This document shows, piece by piece, positions 1 through 7,358 of a DNA stretch of 32,775 nucleotides. Position numbers and translations under genes: made by a program. The notes beneath the pieces were generated by a model. The model ran no database searches. It was not told where the DNA came from and worked only from the letters and a program-made list of their open reading frames with translations. How positions within the stretch are numbered: position 1 is the first letter of the stretch; each line of letters starts with the position of its first letter. The DNA comes from an uncultured Eubacteriales bacterium (lineage in GTDB: Bacteria; Bacillota; Clostridia; Oscillospirales; Oscillospiraceae), in the NCBI GenBank assembly GCA_900549485.1, contig UROG01000033.1, positions 1 to 32,775 of the forward strand, read 5' to 3'.

Positions 1-23
1 ATTTGTCCCCAAGCCCCTTTGAA

Positions 24-75
24 CGATTTTTGCAAAATCGGCTGCGCTCCTGCGGAGCTTTCTTCGCCTGCGGCG
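24..75. repeat. String of three short hairpins with TGC loops
   Basis: Three perfect inverted repeats follow one another: cgatttt-tgc-aaaatcg (24-40), gctcc-tgc-ggagc (46-58) and cgcc-tgc-ggcg (65-75). All share the triloop TGC. They lie upstream of the regulator promoter and resemble in style the hairpin cluster at the other end of the window (32555-32749). No protein-coding gene is visible in bases 1-165. They may be part of a dispersed intergenic repeat or of the upstream gene's 3' region. Confidence 0.5.
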
Positions 76-109
76 CGTCCGAGAATCGCGGTGTTATGTG
101 AATATATCA

Positions 110-138
110 TTGACACATTCTCTGTTTCCGGGTATACT
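110..138 (+). promoter_or_regulatory. Promoter of the XRE regulator-recombinase pair
   Basis: TTGACA (110-115), a 17-base spacer and TATACT (133-138) make a near-consensus sigma-A promoter. It is followed by a strong Shine-Dalgarno ggaggtg at 151-157, eight bases before a TTG start at 166. Confidence 0.8.
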
Positions 139-165
139 TGAAACAGAAAAGGAGGTGACGCAGCC

Positions 166-525
166 TTGAAAATCATCGGTGAACGGCTCAGGGGCTTGCG
201 CGAAAGCGTCAGGCTCTCGCAGGCAAAGCTGGCAAAGGAATTTGACGTTTCCCAATCCGCCCTTGCCCGGTACGAGATCGACGATTCCACGCCCTCCCCG
301 GAGGTTTTTCTGAAATACGCCGACTACTTTGACGTATCGCTGGACTACATTTTCGGCAGGACGGACGACCCCCATGGCATGATCTATAACAACTGCGTGA
401 AGCTCGGCCTGAACAATCCCGAAATGGCGCGGTTCGTGGAAATGTGCTTCGACCCCGGCTCGGCTATGAACGAACGATTGAAGGCAACGCTTGTGCAGAT
501 GCTCTCGGAGGTGGACGAAAAATGA
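166..525 (+). CDS. XRE-family helix-turn-helix regulator
   Basis: The 119-residue protein has an N-terminal Cro/CI-type helix-turn-helix at about residues 5-60 (LRESVRLSQAKLAKEF, then SQSALARYEID, then SLDYIFGRTDDP). This is the typical layout of a small XRE repressor with a short C-terminal helical tail. The start is TTG, chosen because a strong ggaggtg lies eight bases upstream and the family's conserved N-terminus begins there. The stop overlaps the ATG of the recombinase (ATGA), so the two are translationally coupled. Such a pair is common at the end of clostridial integrative elements, where the repressor probably controls recombinase expression from the promoter at 110-138. That control role is inferred. 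The specific operator is not identified. Confidence 0.88.
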   Translation: MKIIGERLRGLRESVRLSQAKLAKEFDVSQSALARYEIDDSTPSPEVFLKYADYFDVSLDYIFGRTDDPHGMIYNNCVKLGLNNPEMARFVEMCFDPGSAMNERLKATLVQMLSEVDEK

Positions 526-2177
526 AAGCTGTTATCTACGCCCGCTATTCCTCGGACAGCCAGCGAGAAGAATCCATCGAAGGCCAGCTCCGCGAGTGTA
601 CGGAGTATGCCGAACGAAACGGCATCACCATCCTCCGCAGCTATATCGACAGAGCGTTGTCCGCCAGAACCGCAGACCGACCAGAATTTCAAAATATGAT
701 AAAGGGCAGCGAGCAAAAGCTGTTCGATGTGGTGCTGATATGGAAACTCGACCGTTTTTCCCGTGACCGCTATGACAGCGCCCACTACAAGCGGATTCTG
801 AAAAAGAACGGCGTGAAGGTCGTATCCGTCAAGGAGAATATCTCCGACGGGCCGGAGGGTATCATCCTTGAATCCATGCTGGAAGGCTACGCCGAATATT
901 ACTCCGCTGAGCTGTCCGAGAAGATACAGCGCGGACAGAAAGAGAACGCGCTTAAATGCAAAAACAACGGCGGAAATACGCCGCTGGGGTATGTGGTAGG
1001 CACAGACGGTGTGCTTGCCGTCGATCCTCTGACCGCCCCGCTGGTAACGGAGATATTCACTCGTTATGACAGCGGCGAGAGCATCAGCGAGATCACGGCT
1101 TCGCTGAACGGACGTGGGCTGAAAACGAAAAAGGGCAAGGCATTCAAAATCGGTGGGATCAGTCTGATCCTCAAAAACAGGAAGTACATCGGCGAGTACC
1201 AGTATGGGAGCGTGATCATCCCCAAAGGAATCCCTGCAATCATTGACGATGACTTGTTTGACCGGGTGCAGCGGCGTATGGCGTTCAACAAAAAAGCCCC
1301 CGCCAAAGCCAAAGCGACGGAAGAATATCTGCTGACAACGAAGCTGTTCTGCGGAACTTGCGAACGGCTGATGGCCGGGGAAAGCGGCACCAGCAGCACA
1401 AAGGGCGTCAAACATTATTACTACAAATGCGGCGGTGCGAAGCGAAAGCTGGGCTGCAAGCGAAAAGCTGTCAGAAAGCATTGGATCGAACGGGCGGCAG
1501 TTCTTGTGACGGTGCAGCGCGTATTGCAGGACGATGAAATCAGCCGCATTGCGGAAGCAATCGTGGCCTTGCAGGAAAAGCAAGATACCTCTCTCCCAGC
1601 CATGCGCCAGCAGTTGACTGAATGTGAAAAAGCCATTGACAATATGCTCAACGCCATTCAGCAGGGCATCCTGACGCGCTCCACAAAGGAGCGGCTGGAG
1701 AAGCTGGAAATGCAGCGGGAAGAGTTGAAGCTGTCCATATTGCAGGCGCAGATGGCAAGGCCGCGCTACACAAAAGAGCAGGTAGTCAGTTGGATCAGCC
1801 GCTTCAAGTATGGCAACGTAGACGACCCGCAGTATCAGAAGCAGATCATCGACACGTTCATCAATTCCATCTATGTGTTTGACGATAAGCTGGTCTTTAC
1901 CTACAACTTCAAGGACGGAACAGAAACGATCACACTTGCGGAAATTCAGGCGGCCTTCGGTTCGGATTTAACTCAAGTCGCTCCACCACAAAGTCCCGTA
2001 GAGCTTCGGTTCTACGGGTTTTTTCTATCTGCGAACAGACCCGCTCGAACTTGTGACCTCGTGCGAAGCACGTTGAGCACGGCGCCGCCGTGCGGATACG
2101 GCGGCGAATGCCGGCCGCATAAGCGGCAGGCCGCCGCAAGTTCGAGTCTTGTATCGTCCACCATAAGTCCACCGTAA
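522..2177 (+). CDS. Large serine recombinase (site-specific integrase)
   Basis: The 551-residue protein starts at the ATG at 522, which overlaps the regulator stop; upstream in-frame codons lie inside the regulator gene. The N-terminal resolvase domain (residues 1-150) shows YARYSSDSQ with catalytic Ser10, and LDRFSRDR. A recombinase domain follows (about 155-260). A zinc ribbon has Cys277, Cys280, Cys303 and Cys312, and a coiled coil lies at about 365-420. This family integrates and excises mobile elements between attP and attB. The recognisable protein ends near GSDLTQVAPP (about residue 490). The remaining 60 residues are translated from a terminator hairpin and tRNA-like sequence, so the stop at 2177 is probably not the ancestral one. 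The left end of the element is outside the window. Confidence 0.9.
   Translation: MKAVIYARYSSDSQREESIEGQLRECTEYAERNGITILRSYIDRALSARTADRPEFQNMIKGSEQKLFDVVLIWKLDRFSRDRYDSAHYKRILKKNGVKVVSVKENISDGPEGIILESMLEGYAEYYSAELSEKIQRGQKENALKCKNNGGNTPLGYVVGTDGVLAVDPLTAPLVTEIFTRYDSGESISEITASLNGRGLKTKKGKAFKIGGISLILKNRKYIGEYQYGSVIIPKGIPAIIDDDLFDRVQRRMAFNKKAPAKAKATEEYLLTTKLFCGTCERLMAGESGTSSTKGVKHYYYKCGGAKRKLGCKRKAVRKHWIERAAVLVTVQRVLQDDEISRIAEAIVALQEKQDTSLPAMRQQLTECEKAIDNMLNAIQQGILTRSTKERLEKLEMQREELKLSILQAQMARPRYTKEQVVSWISRFKYGNVDDPQYQKQIIDTFINSIYVFDDKLVFTYNFKDGTETITLAEIQAAFGSDLTQVAPPQSPVELRFYGFFLSANRPARTCDLVRSTLSTAPPCGYGGECRPHKRQAAASSSLVSSTISPP
1995..2024 (+). terminator. Rho-independent terminator inside the recombinase frame
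   Basis: cccgtaga / tctacggg form an 8-bp stem with an 8-base loop, followed by six T. The recombinase reading frame passes through it, which suggests that the ancestral stop lay just upstream. Confidence 0.75.
2044..2146. repeat. Inverted repeats and palindromes at the element end
   Basis: An outer perfect inverted repeat (ctcgaacttg at 2044-2053, caagttcgag at 2137-2146) encloses several smaller ones: cgtgc-gaa-gcacg (2060-2072), a 17-base palindrome gcacggcg-c-cgccgtgc (2077-2093) and ccgccgt/acggcgg (from 2086). It sits at the boundary between the recombinase gene and the truncated chromosomal gene, where an attachment site is expected. Assignment as an att site is inferred. Confidence 0.45.
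2136..2163 (+). other. tRNA 3'-end-like fragment (T arm, acceptor strand, CCA)
   Basis: gcaag-ttcgagt-cttgt folds as a canonical T arm (5-bp stem with one G-U pair, 7-base loop). It is followed by seven bases that would be an acceptor strand (atcgtcc), a discriminator A and an encoded CCA. I could not find the matching 5' acceptor strand ggacgat, a D arm or an anticodon arm upstream. This therefore looks like the 3' part of a tRNA gene left at an integration site, or a decayed tRNA. Confidence 0.5.
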
Positions 2178-2204
2178 TTCTGATAGAATTACGGTGGACT
2201 TTTT
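2166..2204 (+). terminator. Strong terminator at the element/chromosome junction
   Basis: A perfect 16-bp stem (agtccaccgtaattct and its complement) with a 3-base loop ends in a run of five T. It begins just after the tRNA-like CCA and directly abuts the truncated MATE gene. Confidence 0.85.
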
Positions 2205-2889
2205 CTATGCCCGAAAACCGCTTGGCGCACTGATGAGGCTGTGCTCTCCGCAGATAGTGCAGATGGTGCTGACAAACTCAAGTTTCATGCTCATAGGCGG
2301 GCTTATCAACTATTTTGGCGTGAATGCTTCCGCCGCCGCCGGCGCCGTCACTAAGATATGGAACTTCACCGTTCTCGCCGGGCAGGCGATGATGGCGGCA
2401 ATGATAACTATGACCGCACAAAATTATCCGCAAAAAGCATTTGACCGCATACTGCGCGCTCTTCGCGCCGGTTGCATGCTTGTTGCGTCTGTTGCCGCTG
2501 TGATAACAATGCTGTGCGAACTTTGTCCGGCAGGGATGCTTTTGCTATTCACAGATGAGCAGACAGTTGTTTATACCGGCATACGCTATCTGCGTTTTTT
2601 TGCCATTGGGTTTATTGCCGAAAACATCATGTTCTGTCTTTTTGGCACGCTGACCGGCTCGGGACACACAATGGTTCCGTTTTGGTGTGCCGTTATTTCG
2701 GCATATCTCGTTCGGTATCTATTAGCATGGGTATTCAGCCGCTGCACTGCACTGGGGGTTGACGGGATAGCAATCGCATACAGTATTGCGCCGTTTGTAA
2801 GCTGCGGAATATGTGCAGTATTCATTGCATCCGGCAAATGGAAAACGCCTCGTATCCAACTCACAGCTAATAAACCGCCAAAAAGCTAA
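2194..2889 (+). pseudogene. MATE-family efflux transporter, C-terminal half only
   Basis: The frame encodes about 230 residues matching the second six-helix bundle of a MATE multidrug/Na+ antiporter. It has successive hydrophobic helices, the typical NYFGVNASAAAGAV segment at the start of helix 7, and LTGSGHTMVPFW later. Full MATE proteins are about 450 residues with 12 helices, and the first six are absent. The only possible start, a GTG at 2194, lies inside the terminator hairpin with no ribosome-binding site. Recognisable homology begins around 2200-2230, immediately after the serine-recombinase element end. The simplest reading is a gene cut by element insertion, with the 5' half on the other side of the element. 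It is probably not expressed as a working transporter. Confidence 0.75.
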
Positions 2890-2967
2890 TCCTGTGTTAT
2901 TGTAATTAATATACCGCTGTCGTTTTCGTCTTGTTTGGGGCAGCAGCACAACAGCGAGGAATAGAGA

Positions 2968-2999
2968 ACCGAGGCGGCTGAAGAAACAGCCGCCTCGGT
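2968..2999. terminator. Hairpin between converging genes
   Basis: A perfect 12-bp stem accgaggcggct / agccgcctcggt with an 8-base loop sits between the MATE remnant (plus) and the ECF S-component gene (minus). Neither side has a long T run, so termination strength is uncertain. Confidence 0.5.
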
Positions 3000-3032
3000 C
3001 TCCTGATTGCGATAAAACGGAAGTGTCTTTAT

Positions 3033-3584
3033 TCAGTGCTTCAGGTGCGGGGCAATACGTTTGCTTATAACGGCGGCGATCAGCCCTCCGGCCAATGCCG
3101 TTATCCCCTGCGGCCAGGAGAACATCAGCGTAAGCATGCTTGCCTGCGCCTGCTTCAAAGACAGAAAAGACAGTGCGACAGACACGCCTATCCAGAGGAA
3201 AGCGCATTTACCAACCGCCGACACGACCACAGCCAATATACGCGATACTTTCTTCATGCAGCAGTATATAAGGCACAGGAGTGCGTTTCCGCAGGCAATG
3301 ATCGGCACGATGGCGGCAATTGACGGACCTACCCCGATAAACGAGGCGATTACCGCGGAACAAATACCTATTGATATTCCGCAGTACATACCAAAAATTT
3401 CGGAAAACACAAACAGTACGCAGTTAACGAGACTGCCCGTAATAAGCTGCGACGCGGATATTCCGAGAAGCGGGACAAGCGCCGCCGGTATAACCTTCCC
3501 AAGAAGCTGGGCAATGATCACCATTGCGATTCCGACCGCCGCCGTAGCAATAAATTTTGTAGGACTGGCTTTTTTAGTTTTCAT
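3033..3584 (-). CDS. ECF transporter S component-like membrane protein
   Basis: The 183-residue protein is almost wholly hydrophobic, with five to six predicted membrane helices separated by short Gly/Pro-rich turns and basic ends. This matches the size and layout of substrate-binding S components of energy-coupling-factor vitamin or metal transporters. The start is the ATG reading MKTKKASPTK. It begins 12 bases after the hydrogenase stop and is almost certainly cotranscribed with it. No ATPase or T component is nearby, so it would use the shared ECF module (group II type) encoded elsewhere. The substrate cannot be read from the sequence. The link with a hydrogenase hints at a cofactor or metal needed by it, which is inference. 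Confidence 0.65.
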   Translation of the reverse strand: MKTKKASPTKFIATAAVGIAMVIIAQLLGKVIPAALVPLLGISASQLITGSLVNCVLFVFSEIFGMYCGISIGICSAVIASFIGVGPSIAAIVPIIACGNALLCLIYCCMKKVSRILAVVVSAVGKCAFLWIGVSVALSFLSLKQAQASMLTLMFSWPQGITALAGGLIAAVISKRIAPHLKH

Positions 3585-3596
3585 AAAAGCTGCTCC

Positions 3597-5093
3597 TCAT
3601 TCGCCCGCATACGGACTTTCATCCGCGCCGGCGTACTCCGCCGCTTTTTTGTATGCCTCAACATTTTTCTGCGACTGTGCAACCGGTGTTATCGTTCCGC
3701 CGCCGGCTATGCACCCGCCCGGACAGGCCATGCCTTCGAGCAGATAGCCGTTCCGTTTTCCGGCCTTTGCCATAAGAAGCATTTTTTTGCAATTTTTAAG
3801 TCCGTCTGCGCACTCGACATTTACTTCCATATCGGGTCTGATCTTTGAAATATAGTCCTTGACGGCCTGCGCCACTCCGCCGGAAACGGCAAAGCCCCTG
3901 CCGGCGCCTGTTCCGGCGCTTATCTCATCATCCTTATCGGTCTCAAGCTCTGAAAAGACTACCTTTTTTGCGGCGAACATTCCGTTGAGCTCTTCAAAGG
4001 TGAGGACAAAATCGACCTCGGATTTTACGCTCTTCCGGCTTGCCTCCAGCTTTTTCGCCACGCATGGGCCTATGAAAGCAATTTTCGCGTCCGGATGTTC
4101 TTTTTTCACGAACCTTGCGGTAATGACCATAGGGGTAAGCGTCATGGATATGCAGTTTGCCTGAGCGCCCAAAAAACGCTTTGCCATAACACTCCACGCA
4201 GGGCAGCAGGATGTGCCCATAAACGGCTGTTCGGCGGGAACCTTTTCAATAAAGTCGTTTCCTTCATCAATTGTGCACAGATCCGCACCGATCGACACTT
4301 CTATCGTATCTTCAAAGCCGAGTATCTTCATCGCTTTTTTGAACTTTGCAGGTGTGCTTCCGGCAAACTGCCCTATATACGCGGGCGCGACGACCGCGAT
4401 AAGCTTATCTCCTGCCATAATGGATTTTATAAGCTGATATATCTGGCTCTTATCGGCAATAGCGCCGAACGGGCAGCTTGCCATGCATTGTCCGCAGGAT
4501 ACGCACAGGTCATAGTTGATTTTGGCGCGGCCGAACTCGTCTGAGCTTATCGCGTCCATCCCGCAGGCCTTGGCACATGGGCGCTCAAGTTTGCCGATAG
4601 CGCCGTATGGGCAGGCTTCGATGCATTTGCCGCATTTTATGCACAGCTCTTCATCAATGACGCTTTTCCCGCCTTTGTCGGCGGAAATCGCTTTTTTCGG
4701 GCAAACCGTGCGGCAGGGGTGATCAACGCAGCCCTGGCAGTTCGATGTGACAACGACCTTTTTCTCCGGACAGGCATTGCAGGCATAAGGGATAACGTTA
4801 ACAAGAGGCGGCGTATAATATTTTTCATGAACCTCCGCTTCCTCCACGCCGTCGCTCAGCGGTTCATATCTGTCAGACTGGCGCAGGGGCAGCCCGCACG
4901 CAAGGCGGAGTCTCTCGCCGATGATCTGGCGCTCTTTAAGAACGCTGTCCCTGTACTGCGCGACGTTGCCGGGCAGCAGCTCATACGGCAGGTTATCCAG
5001 ATCCTTCAGGCCGCGGTTATCGTATGCAACTTTGGCGATCTCTTCAAATACGATCTCTCTTATACTTTCGACGGTTCCATGTGTGTTACGCAT
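3597..5093 (-). CDS. [FeFe] hydrogenase, monomeric group B type
   Basis: This 498-residue iron-sulfur protein would catalyse reversible H2 formation or oxidation in the cytoplasm. The N-terminal third carries Cys-rich ferredoxin-like motifs (CNACPE at 105-109, CQGCVDHPC at 119-127, CIKCGKCIEACP at 151-162, CVSCGQCMASCP at 197-208). The C-terminal H-cluster domain has all three signatures: TSCCPAW at 294-300, IGPCVAKK at 341-348 and EGMACPGGC at 453-461, so the H-cluster cysteines are present. TSCCP with IGPC and the short monomeric layout fits group B [FeFe] hydrogenases of anaerobic Clostridia. The start ATG follows aggagag. A LysR gene lies upstream and an ECF S component downstream on the same strand. 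The HydEFG maturases it would need are outside the window. The physiological partner is probably ferredoxin (family knowledge). Confidence 0.9.
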   Translation of the reverse strand: MRNTHGTVESIREIVFEEIAKVAYDNRGLKDLDNLPYELLPGNVAQYRDSVLKERQIIGERLRLACGLPLRQSDRYEPLSDGVEEAEVHEKYYTPPLVNVIPYACNACPEKKVVVTSNCQGCVDHPCRTVCPKKAISADKGGKSVIDEELCIKCGKCIEACPYGAIGKLERPCAKACGMDAISSDEFGRAKINYDLCVSCGQCMASCPFGAIADKSQIYQLIKSIMAGDKLIAVVAPAYIGQFAGSTPAKFKKAMKILGFEDTIEVSIGADLCTIDEGNDFIEKVPAEQPFMGTSCCPAWSVMAKRFLGAQANCISMTLTPMVITARFVKKEHPDAKIAFIGPCVAKKLEASRKSVKSEVDFVLTFEELNGMFAAKKVVFSELETDKDDEISAGTGAGRGFAVSGGVAQAVKDYISKIRPDMEVNVECADGLKNCKKMLLMAKAGKRNGYLLEGMACPGGCIAGGGTITPVAQSQKNVEAYKKAAEYAGADESPYAGE

Positions 5094-5142
5094 ATTCTCT
5101 CTCCTACTTACACGAAATACTACAAACGCACCAAACTATATA

Positions 5143-5171
5143 TGTATATTATTAAAATAATTATTTGCTAA
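5143..5171 (-). promoter_or_regulatory. Candidate promoter of the hydrogenase operon
   Basis: On the minus strand TTAGCA, a 17-base AT-rich spacer and TATACA precede the hydrogenase gene. The -35 box overlaps the last codons of the LysR gene. The match is moderate, and readthrough from the LysR gene is also possible. Confidence 0.4.
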
Positions 5172-6106
5172 AGCAGCAGCGCTTTGTCTCTTTTCTGTTC
5201 GGCAAATATATTATTTAATAAATCCTTTTCAAATACAGAAAATATGTGATTCTTCTGCATTATTAGCATATCCTCAAACATTCCCACATCGTCTCTGTCA
5301 AGCTTTATCTGGACGAGGTCATAGGCCTTGAGTATCTCCTCCGGCATTGGCGAGACAAGCATGAACGTTCCCGGGATCGTTTTGAGAAACTCAAACTGTA
5401 TCCCGCGGTCATATATTGTTATTCTGCTGCTGAACTGCCTTATCTTATAGAGCTGATCCGTTTCATTGTCCGAAAACCTCACGGAATGATTGTCCCCATG
5501 AACAAGGGCGATATACGGAACAAGCTCGCTCAGTCTGATTTGTTTCCTGCCCGCCATAGGGTGCGTCGAAGACATTATGACCGTATAGCTGAAGGTATAT
5601 ATGCTGCGGAATGTCAATTGCTGTTCCGCAAGCTCCTTTTTATACGTGCTTTCAAATTCGACCGGAAACCTCAGTATTCCCAGATCATATCCGAGGCGTG
5701 ACACGCAGTTGATTATATCCGCATTATTTGTCTCATAATACGTGATCTCAAAAGGCTTTACATCATCAAGCGCGTTCACAGTCGTGATAAACGCGTGCGA
5801 CAGATAGCTTGCCCGCGGCACGGCTATGCGGAACCCAAGCCCCTTTTCCGCCCTGCTCCGGAATCGCTCCTCAAAGCTCTCCCACTGACCTGCAAGCTTT
5901 TCCGCTTCCGTCAGAAATGCGTATCCCTCAGGCGTAACTTCTATTCCCGAAGCTCCTCTTGCGAAAATGGTTATATTATACTCATCTTCTATCGATCTGA
6001 TCGTCCGGCTCAGGTTCGGCTGCGTAATATACAGCTTTCCCGCCGCTTTACTGATTGAACCGCATTTCCACGCTTCTATTACGTATTTCAGCTGCTGTGC
6101 GTTCAT
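5168..6106 (-). CDS. LysR-family transcriptional regulator
   Basis: The 312-residue protein has the LysR winged helix-turn-helix at residues 1-60 (MNAQQLKYVIE, GSISKAAGKLYITQPNLSRT, EYNITIFAR). A substrate-binding domain of the periplasmic-binding fold fills the rest. I start it at the ATG at 6106, the family N-terminus, preceded by ggag seven bases upstream; longer in-frame starts lack homology. It is followed after 74 bases by the [FeFe] hydrogenase gene on the same strand. It is therefore a good candidate regulator of hydrogenase and ECF expression. The arrangement is unusual because LysR genes are more often divergent from their targets. The effector is unknown. Confidence 0.88.
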   Translation of the reverse strand: MNAQQLKYVIEAWKCGSISKAAGKLYITQPNLSRTIRSIEDEYNITIFARGASGIEVTPEGYAFLTEAEKLAGQWESFEERFRSRAEKGLGFRIAVPRASYLSHAFITTVNALDDVKPFEITYYETNNADIINCVSRLGYDLGILRFPVEFESTYKKELAEQQLTFRSIYTFSYTVIMSSTHPMAGRKQIRLSELVPYIALVHGDNHSVRFSDNETDQLYKIRQFSSRITIYDRGIQFEFLKTIPGTFMLVSPMPEEILKAYDLVQIKLDRDDVGMFEDMLIMQKNHIFSVFEKDLLNNIFAEQKRDKALLL

Positions 6107-6206
6107 TATGTGCTCCGATCGTCGGCAAATTGAGGGTTTCAGCTCATTCCGGCGGCGCTTTGCTCCCGTCTCATCGGTCACAACGCCACTGCTCCCTCTT
6201 GCGTAT

Positions 6207-6235
6207 ATAATAGCACATATTCTGCCCGCTTTCAA
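6207..6235 (-). promoter_or_regulatory. Promoter of the LysR gene
   Basis: On the minus strand TTGAAA, a 17-base spacer and TATTAT lie about 100 bases before the LysR start. The surrounding gap between the LysR gene and the thioredoxin gene (6107-6509) holds divergent promoters and no convincing gene. Confidence 0.65.
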
Positions 6236-6446
6236 ACTATATTGACATCGGCTTTTCCCCTGCCAGGACATTCATACGCTCTTTGGATCTGCATCAATGC
6301 CGACGCGCACAATTGCAGTTAGTTCAAATAAATTATATTCATTTTTCCCGATTAGTGAAATGCAAAATTCGAATACGGGTATATCTGTTATGATATGATC
6401 CTCCTTCGTTTTCTGCATTGATCCGATAGATTTATTTTGAAAAACT

Positions 6447-6474
6447 TTGCATTTATCCTTATGTGTGATATAAT
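6447..6474 (+). promoter_or_regulatory. Promoter of the membrane thioredoxin gene
   Basis: TTGCAT, a 16-base spacer and a perfect TATAAT with an extended -10 TGA stand about 35 bases before the ribosome-binding site ggagg (6494-6498). Confidence 0.7.
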
Positions 6475-6509
6475 GCGAACCACATATAATTATGGAGGAA
6501 AGAATAAAT

Positions 6510-7271
6510 ATGCTCATGCTTTTTTATGCAGGTTTTGCTGCCGTGATCATAGGTCTGCTGATGATTCTGGCGGATCTTATAATCCTTATTATACGGGCTG
6601 TTAAGAAAAAATCCGTCAAGGTTCCGGCAATACTTATCGGGGTAGGTCTCGTTCTCGCAATAGCCGGCGTTTTTACATACGTGATGGTCGTGGTCAGCCT
6701 TTTCGACGGCGCAAGTCCGGACATCGACTATACTTACAAAATTGAGATGGCCGAGACTGCGGAAGACGGAAGCATTTCCTACCGTATAGCGGACTTCTCC
6801 GTTATCGACGACAATGGAAACACCTTTGACAACAGCACACTTGCCGAATACAAATACACCGTCATCAACTATTGGGAACCATGGTGCGGTCCCTGTAAGG
6901 GAGAACTGCCTGATCTTGAAAAGCTCTACGAAGACTACAAAGACAGGGGGATAAACATGGTCGGTCTTTACAGCGACGCTGACGGCGCCGAGGACGTGAT
7001 CATGAAAAACGGCCTTACCTACGCCACAGTCTGCATCGGAGACGGAACAGACAGCGATGCATTCAGTCTTTTTGACGCCCCCGCCATTCCCTCTACCATA
7101 ATTCTCGACAGTGAAGGCCGCCTTGTCCAGCTTGATCTTCCGGAGAGCGAAATAACCGCGTATATTGATACCGACGCTGCCGAAGAGCTGCGCACCTTAT
7201 ACAACGGCATCGCCATTGGTGCAAGGAGCTATAAGTTCTGGGCAGAGAAACTCGATGCGCTCCTCTCCTGA
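6510..7271 (+). CDS. Membrane-anchored TlpA/ResA-like thioredoxin
   Basis: The 253-residue protein starts with two membrane helices (about residues 4-30 and 38-63). It continues as a TlpA-type thioredoxin fold outside the membrane, with the redox motif WCGPC at residues 125-129 and the cis-Pro segment APAIPST. It would reduce or exchange disulfides in extracytoplasmic proteins. The ATG at 6510 is preferred over the ATG at 6492 because the upstream one overlaps the ggagg Shine-Dalgarno. It is transcribed alone towards the hexokinase gene and ends at a shared terminator. The electron donor is not encoded next to it. The polyferredoxin-thioredoxin fusion at 18716 belongs to the same functional class and could be a partner, which is inference. 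Confidence 0.82.
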   Translation: MLMLFYAGFAAVIIGLLMILADLIILIIRAVKKKSVKVPAILIGVGLVLAIAGVFTYVMVVVSLFDGASPDIDYTYKIEMAETAEDGSISYRIADFSVIDDNGNTFDNSTLAEYKYTVINYWEPWCGPCKGELPDLEKLYEDYKDRGINMVGLYSDADGAEDVIMKNGLTYATVCIGDGTDSDAFSLFDAPAIPSTIILDSEGRLVQLDLPESEITAYIDTDAAEELRTLYNGIAIGARSYKFWAEKLDALLS

Positions 7272-7294
7272 AAACCGCAAAGCGGGAAAGCAGC

Positions 7295-7336
7295 ACCGCA
7301 CTGACCTTTGTTCATGCAACGGTCAGTGCGGTTTTA
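7295..7336. terminator. Bidirectional terminator
   Basis: A 12-bp perfect stem accgcactgacc / ggtcagtgcggt with a 14-base loop and a following TTTT sits between the converging thioredoxin and hexokinase genes. Confidence 0.8.
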
Positions 7337-7358
7337 TAATTATTATTAATTAAAAATA

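Noticed and set aside
384..1583. Long minus-strand open frame of about 400 codons
   Set aside because: It lies antisense to the regulator and the serine recombinase, whose motifs are clear. The antisense peptide has no recognisable domain.
2088..2163. Complete tRNA gene ending in CCA
   Set aside because: The T arm and CCA end are good, but no 5' acceptor strand, D arm or seven-base anticodon loop can be placed upstream.
1930..2172. Minus-strand protein beginning MDLWWTIQDSNL
   Set aside because: This is the usual spurious translation of the complement of a tRNA end, lying opposite the recombinase gene.
3061..3747. Plus-strand open frame opposite the ECF S component
   Set aside because: It is antisense to a well-formed membrane protein gene and the end of the hydrogenase gene, and has no family signature.
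6272..6517. Minus-strand small gene in the LysR-thioredoxin gap
   Set aside because: It overlaps the thioredoxin promoter and start, has no ribosome site, and its composition is not convincing.
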